Below, piece after piece: positions 58,829 through 64,000 of a DNA stretch of 64,000 nucleotides. The notes under the pieces were generated by a model, which was not told the DNA's origin, did not search any database, and saw only the letters and a program-made list of their open reading frames with translations. Positions within the stretch are counted from its first letter, which is position 1. Each line of letters opens with the position of its first letter. Origin of the DNA: Achatina immaculata (Eukaryota > Mollusca > Gastropoda > Stylommatophora > Achatinidae); NCBI GenBank assembly GCA_009760885.1, contig CM019719.1, positions 36,125,584 through 36,189,583 of the forward strand, in the 5' to 3' direction. A program made the position numbers and the translations under genes.

Positions 58829-61800
58829 CTAGAGGAAAGAAAAAAGAAGCCAATATCAGCCAGGATACTGGTAAGTCAAGGTACAAGCACAATATAAGTA
58901 AGAAAGAGCACAACTCAGAAACAAAGAGATGGAGGTAGCCTACAACATGCTGTAGCATGACTAGCTGTGACGTCAGCCATCAGCAGGATTTCTTCCTATG
59001 TTAAATACATACCATTTAATTCTGGCAAAATTTTACAACAGAAAAATGTAATCTCAACAACTGCCTGTGATTTCCAAGACAACACATTCTGTATGATAAA
59101 ATGATGAACAAATCGCCAACACCACATCATAATCCAAAGCACATCTGGTACTAATCTCAACCCGGCATCCTTCTGGCTATAAATGACTCACATCAGGTCC
59201 TGCCTGGCCACTGTGGAGGGCATTATGTTGCCTTCACATGTCATAAGAGGATATTATGCTATCCATTATAAAGGAAGCAAGATGGCTGAGTGGATAACGC
59301 ACTTGTCCTTTTGTGGCTGGGGAACTGGTCATCCAACCAGAGACCAAAAAGTCACAGTCATTCTTTTACTATATATATATATATTTTTTTTACATTTCAC
59401 GTGCTTTGTAATTTTTTTAAAGCTAACGTGAGTAAGTCTCACTGTTTCCTATTTGGTAAATTTGTACCTTCATCTAGGACAGAGGGACCATGATTATTTT
59501 CTTCCTAATTTGTCTTGAAGTAATCCATTTCTTGCTTTAACAGATTAAATAACTGGAGACCTGTGCTAATTTTTTTTTTACTCCTCTATGCGGTAATGCT
59601 ACATCACCAGTGGCACATGTACAAGTCTGCAGCTATAGGTCAAATAAGAGAAAGTGAAGATGACTGATGATGGCATGACTATTAGGGCTGCTGAGTAAGA
59701 AATGGCCATGACTTTGTATCACTTCTGTTTTGATGGCCCCAGTTAACAGTTTATCTTAGTCAAAGGATGTGGGCTGCTATGGTCCTCACAGTTAGTGGAG
59801 TCTTTTGAGAGCCTAACTTTTCTGCCCACTCGAAGACTTCATGCCAGGCACTGTAATCCACTTCCAACTTAGTACAATGTTGTAATCCAACATCTTGCAG
59901 TTTTGATGACTGAGGACATCCAGCTTATAGTTCCACAGAGACCAAACAAACAAAAGTTCTAACAAGTCAGTCTACCTTCAACTGTGCCATTTCAGTACAA
60001 AATCCATGTCAGAACAAGTAACTGGAAATGTTATAACATCACTCAAGCCAGTCTCTCAACTTACCCTCCATTGGGGGCAAGTCATAGTCACTATCTGCAT
60101 TGCTAACATGACCAACTCCCATGTAGACACAGCTATCATGAGAATAGGATCTATGCTGCTGCTGCTGTTGTTGTTGTTGGCGTCTAGCCATTGATGTGGC
60201 TGCCTCATAGTCAGGAAGAGGAGGTCGTCGACCAACTGGAAACCCAGGATGAGATGAATAGTTCGATACTGAGGGCCAGAAGACACATTTATAAATATGT
60301 TTTACTCTCCATTACAAGATTGCTAATCAAATTTTTCTGTTGTCTTTCGCTAAGCATTTACTTCCTTAACACAGTAGAATATCAATTATCCTAACTAAAT
60401 TTGGACTCTTTCATTCTATGGGAAAAATGTTGATCAAACTATTCTTTTATAAAATTTTGATGAACTGACTGATGTGTTGAGTGTTATCTTCCTGCATTCC
60501 TTCAGTGTCTGTGATAAACCCTGATTATTCATGCCAGATAGTTTATGTATGATGTACCCAATTTATAACCACAGTGAAGCCTAAAATTAGTTATTTCAAA
60601 ACCTTCAGTGCTACCAACCAGACTCAGACAAAGCTCAAAGAGTGCTCAGAACTTCTGTGACATTAGTATTCAAAGGTTTTGAACTGAAAGCTATAAATTA
60701 TTTTTTTTGGTGCAGTGGTGGTTCGGACCACTGACAGTTTAGATAATCAACATTCTACTATATACTTACCCTACTTATTTAACTTGTATACTGAAAATAT
60801 AATGAGGAATGTTAGAGAAGATGTAGACAAAGAATATTACGATGCCATAACAGTTGGAGGTTATGAAATACCAGAGATTAGATATGCTGATGACACAGTA
60901 TTGCTGTCCACAACACAAGAAGGAATGGAAAAACTAATTATGTCAGTCCGCAAGAACAGCGAAGAGCAGAACCTCTATCTTAATGCAAAGAAAACTAAAG
61001 TGATGACAACTGACAAAACAAACAAGGCAACTGAAATATGTATCAATGAGGAAAAACTGGAAGAAGTGGAGAGTTTTGAATATCTTGGATCACTACTAAC
61101 TAATAATGGAGATACAATGAGGGAAATTAAAAGGAGGACATCTATTGCTCTTCAGAAAGTAAAACAAATAAAGAATCTGTGGAGAGGAGCAGACAGAACC
61201 ACAAAAATAAGATTTTTAAGGGCATGCATCTTTCCCATCGCAACATATGCCTGTGAGACCTGGACACTTAACAAAACAGCTGAGAAGCACATAAATGCCT
61301 TTGAATGTAAATGCTATAGAAGAGTTCTCCAAATATCGTGGACACAAAAAAGAACAAATATATCTATACTACAAGAGCTTAATATTGAAGAAGGCTGGCT
61401 AGTAAAGAGGATTAAAGAGAGAAAACTTAAATATTTTGGACACATTAAACGTCATGATAATTTAGAGAAGACCGTATTGGAAGGATACATAATGGGAAAA
61501 AGAAAAAGAGGAAGACCGAAACGAAGATGGCTGCAAGACATCGTTGATGATCTGGAAATGGATGCAGCAGCAGCAGGCCATCTTGCTCACAACCGAGAGG
61601 CCTACAGGAGTGCTGTTTGGGAGGTAAAGTTCCGCAAGGGACATGCAAAGGAATGAATGAATGAACTATATACATCTAATTTACAGCATATAGTTGCATT
61701 ACCATGAATGAATGTAAAGAAATTATCTACACTGTATTTGCATTCACTGCTGATGAGCTAAACTGTTGTAAAACATAATCAGAATTGTCTGTACATCAAA

Positions 61801-63032
61801 ACTCACAAATTTAGGTCAAATCAAGGATTAATGATACCAGCATTAAATATTTACAAACATTTTGTGAGGACAAGAGGTCATAAAGTGATCTTCTAAGGAA
61901 ATCAACAATGAAGAGACAAAGTGAAGTTAAAAAAAAAAAAAAAGGAGTTATTTTCAAGAGGAAAACACAAGCTGGAGATGTCGTGAAGATTAAGTGGTCT
62001 CTACAAAACTGAAAAAAAAAAAAAAGCAGGAGTAGTAGGAACAAAAATGTAAGTTCATGAGCAAAAGTAGAAACTAAAGATGATGTTAGGATTAGACCTC
62101 ACATTATACTGTGGAGATTAGGTCATTAAGCCCCACATTCAGAACAGAATATAAACTGACCTAAAGAAAAATGTGTGAGATTTAGGCTTTAACAATAAAA
62201 AGCAGAATGTGAGCTGAATGAAAAAAAAAAAAAGGAAAAAAATCAGAGCATGAATAATCAGACACAGACCCTGAAGAAATGTATGAAGATAACATTCAAC
62301 ATATCAATCAGTTCATCAAAATTTTATAAAAGAAATAGTTTGATCAACATTTTTGAACACAGTGTTCCATGGAATTAAAGAGTTGGCCAATGAATTAAGT
62401 GCATTTCTATCAAAATATTCAAGTTTCTCTTTTATTTGTACTTTAAGGTGGGTCCCAACATGAAACACACACCACCATAAATATAGTTTATAAAGTTATA
62501 GTGGATCCCAACATGGAGCACAGACTACCATAAATATAGTTGCTAAAGTTATAGTGGATCCCAACATGGAGCACATACTACCATAAATATATCTGCTAAA
62601 GTTATAGTGGATCCCAATATGGAGCACATACTACCATAAATATATCTGCTAAAGTTATAGTGGATCCCAACATGGAGCACATACTACCATAAATATATCT
62701 GCTAAAGTTATAGTGGATCCCAACATGGAGCACATACTACCATAAATATAGCTGCTAAAGTTATAGTGGATCCCAACATGGAGCACATACTACCATAAAT
62801 ATATCTGCTAAAGTTATAGTAGATCCCAACATGGAGCACACACCACCATAAATATAGTTTCTAAAGTTACAGTAGATCCCAACATGGAGCACATACCACC
62901 ATAAATATTGTTTCTAAAGTTATCAGAAAAACAGGTCATGGACATTCTGCTCACCATAAGGTGCTGACATGGCTGTGTTATGCCTAGCTATGTTGTATGC
63001 AGGAAGAGGTGGCCGAATCTGTGGTAGCTGTG
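58797..63032 (-). CDS. Unrecognised gene, last three coding exons (proline-rich tail with PDZ-ligand-like end)
   Basis: Exons 63032-62955, 60268-60065 and 58828-58797 join in phase to 103 residues ending in TAA; upstream exons lie beyond the right edge. The product contains RPPLPAYNIA and, about 30 residues later, RRPPLPDYEAA. A run of seven Gln, SDYDLPPMEGGDEE and the C-terminus VSAV follow. PPLP is a known group II WW-domain ligand, and S-x-V at the end fits a class I PDZ ligand. Together with tyrosines in acidic context these suggest the cytoplasmic tail of a membrane or scaffold protein, but that is inference. Splice sites are canonical (TTTCAG|, |GTGAGC, CCTCAG|, |GTAAGT, CTCTAG|). I do not recognise the family. 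The gene converges on the WIPI gene with about 16 kb between stop codons. Confidence 0.75.
59278..59350 (+). mobile_element. tRNA-like SINE head, partial
   Basis: GATGGCTGAGTGGATAACGC resembles the 5' of a Leu/Ser-type tRNA box A. There is no intact box B (GGTCATCCAACC instead), so I read it as a SINE remnant and not a tRNA gene. Confidence 0.45.
60065..60268 (-). CDS. Unrecognised gene, penultimate exon
   Basis: 204 bp encoding SNYSSHPGFPVGRRPPLPDY, EAATSMARRQQQQQQQ, HRSYSHDS and SDYDLPPMEG. The Gln run comes from CAA/CAG triplets. Donor G|GTAAGT. Confidence 0.78.
60766..61664 (+). mobile_element. Young 5'-truncated RTE LINE copy with open C-terminal frame
   Basis: ACTATATAC flanks it at 60,757-60,765 and 61,665-61,673, a perfect 9 bp TSD. 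About 297 codons remain open, from [17 protein letters not shown] through [32 protein letters not shown] and [10 protein letters not shown] to stop TGA at the tail. It is the best-preserved copy here, lying in an intron of the unrecognised minus-strand gene. Confidence 0.9.
62448..62926 (+). repeat. 53 bp tandem repeat, 9 units
   Basis: GATCCCAACATGGAGCACAT recurs every 53 bp from 62,453 to 62,879. It ends about 30 bp from the donor of the exon at 62,955-63,032. Confidence 0.9.
62955..63032 (-). CDS. Unrecognised gene, antepenultimate exon
   Basis: 78 bp, acceptor TTTCAG, donor G|GTGAGC. It encodes QLPQIRPPLPAYNIARHNTA and MSAPY. A 53 bp tandem array abuts its donor side in the next intron. 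Confidence 0.7.
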
Positions 63033-63221
63033 CTGAAATAAAGATCACATCTGTGAAAGATTAAGTCCTACATAGCTGAGAAACTCCATTCACTTTGCCA
63101 TCTAATCTAGCCACTACCATGCCCACACTTTTGAAACAAATATACAGAACATGGAACAAACTAACGTTACTGATAATTTTTATATACCTAATCCAAAATA
63201 TTTCGAAGAAATAACTACTTA

Positions 63222-64000
63222 CATCTTACATCCTTCTCGTGCCGTCAAATGTCACACAGTGATCTCATGGTAGTTCAGCAAGTTTTCCTGTCCTTGGTGA
63301 GCTTTTCAAGCTCATCAAAGGATTTTATGCCTACTAATTTAGCCTCTCTTAACAATGTCCTCTTTAGAGTTTCACATTGTTGATCTCTTTTTATTCAGCC
63401 TGTTGTGTTCCAGTTGACAGCTTGTTTTGGGATTCTCTAACTGTATCTTCTCATCACGTGACCAACATATGTCCATCTCCTTTTCCTGATCACCCTTGAG
63501 ACTAGTTGTTGTTCGCTCATCTGCCTTATCTCTGTGTTGTTCTTGAATTCGTTCCACTTTATATTGAGTATTTTCCTTAGGCATTTGTTTTCAAAAGAAT
63601 CTAATTTGTTGTCTATTTCTTTAGTTGTTTTCCAGCTTTCGCATGCATAAATGAGGGTGGATATCTTATTTGAATTGAATAGTCTTAATTTGGATTTTTT
63701 TGCTTCTAACTTTTGAGTGCCTTATGTTCTAAAGATTCTTGAAGGTCGATGCTGCTTTTGCAATTCTAACTTCCTTTCTGGTATCGCCATCCTGGTCTAT
63801 GTAGCTGCCAGGATATGCAAATTGGTTGACTTCTTCAACAGCTGTTCCTTCTACGTATATTTTTCCTTTTTGATAAATGTGAAGTTTCATTATTTTTGTT
63901 TTTACCTTGTTAATTCCAAATCCTATTTTGCTAGCCAGTGAAGACAGGATATCTGTTTCTTCTTGCACTGAATTCACATTGTCTTTGATAAGAGTTATGT
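63222..64000 (-). mobile_element. LINE family B copy running off the right edge
   Basis: Antisense remnants are FGINKVKTKIMKLHIYQ, VEEVNQFAYPGSYIDQDGDT (YLGS-like box) and ENTQYKVERIQEQ. The 3' end is at 63,222. It is the longest family B copy here and continues beyond the window. Confidence 0.8.

Noticed and set aside
59278..59350. tRNA gene
   Set aside because: Box A-like 5' part only; no box B, acceptor stem or anticodon arm that pairs.

Overview
This 64 kb window is AT-rich, intron-dense animal nuclear DNA with spliceosomal introns, non-LTR retrotransposons, tRNA-derived SINEs and DNA transposons. No bacterial or viral gene organisation is visible. Intron density, single-copy autophagy and ubiquitin genes, and many RTE-type LINEs fit an invertebrate. 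I lean to a mollusc (gastropod-like), but this is inference from style and not proven by any single marker.

Layout. (1) 153-18,037, minus strand: twelve coding exons of a HERC3/HERC4-type protein. They carry an RCC1-like propeller plus the start of the linker toward the HECT domain. The gene runs off the left edge, so the catalytic HECT domain is outside the window. (2) 18,038-22,219: a 4.2 kb divergent intergenic region with richer CpG and CCAAT boxes near its right side. (3) 22,220-42,845, plus strand: a complete eleven-exon WIPI1/WIPI2 (Atg18 family) gene with the FRRG phosphoinositide-binding motif. A pair of alternative 5' splice sites in the tail exon is in the same phase. (4) 42,846-58,796: the gap between two convergent genes, holding tandem repeats, a deleted mariner, two hAT-like elements, a foldback MITE and SINEs. 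(5) 58,797-63,032, minus strand: the last three coding exons of an unrecognised gene. Its proline-rich tail has two PPLP motifs, a Gln run and a C-terminal PDZ-ligand-like end. (6) A LINE fragment leaves the right edge.

The repeats are unusually legible. A full-length RTE/BovB-like LINE (12,822-15,890) has an 11 bp target duplication. A second copy shows a 5' inversion (twin priming), and its 3' junction was amplified into nine 30 bp units. A piggyBac-like element (TTAA duplication) sits precisely inside another LINE's reading frame. A relative of it sits in an RTE copy, flanked by CTAG instead of TTAA. Exons were assembled by hand from splice consensus, codon phase and family resemblance; phases close in all three genes.
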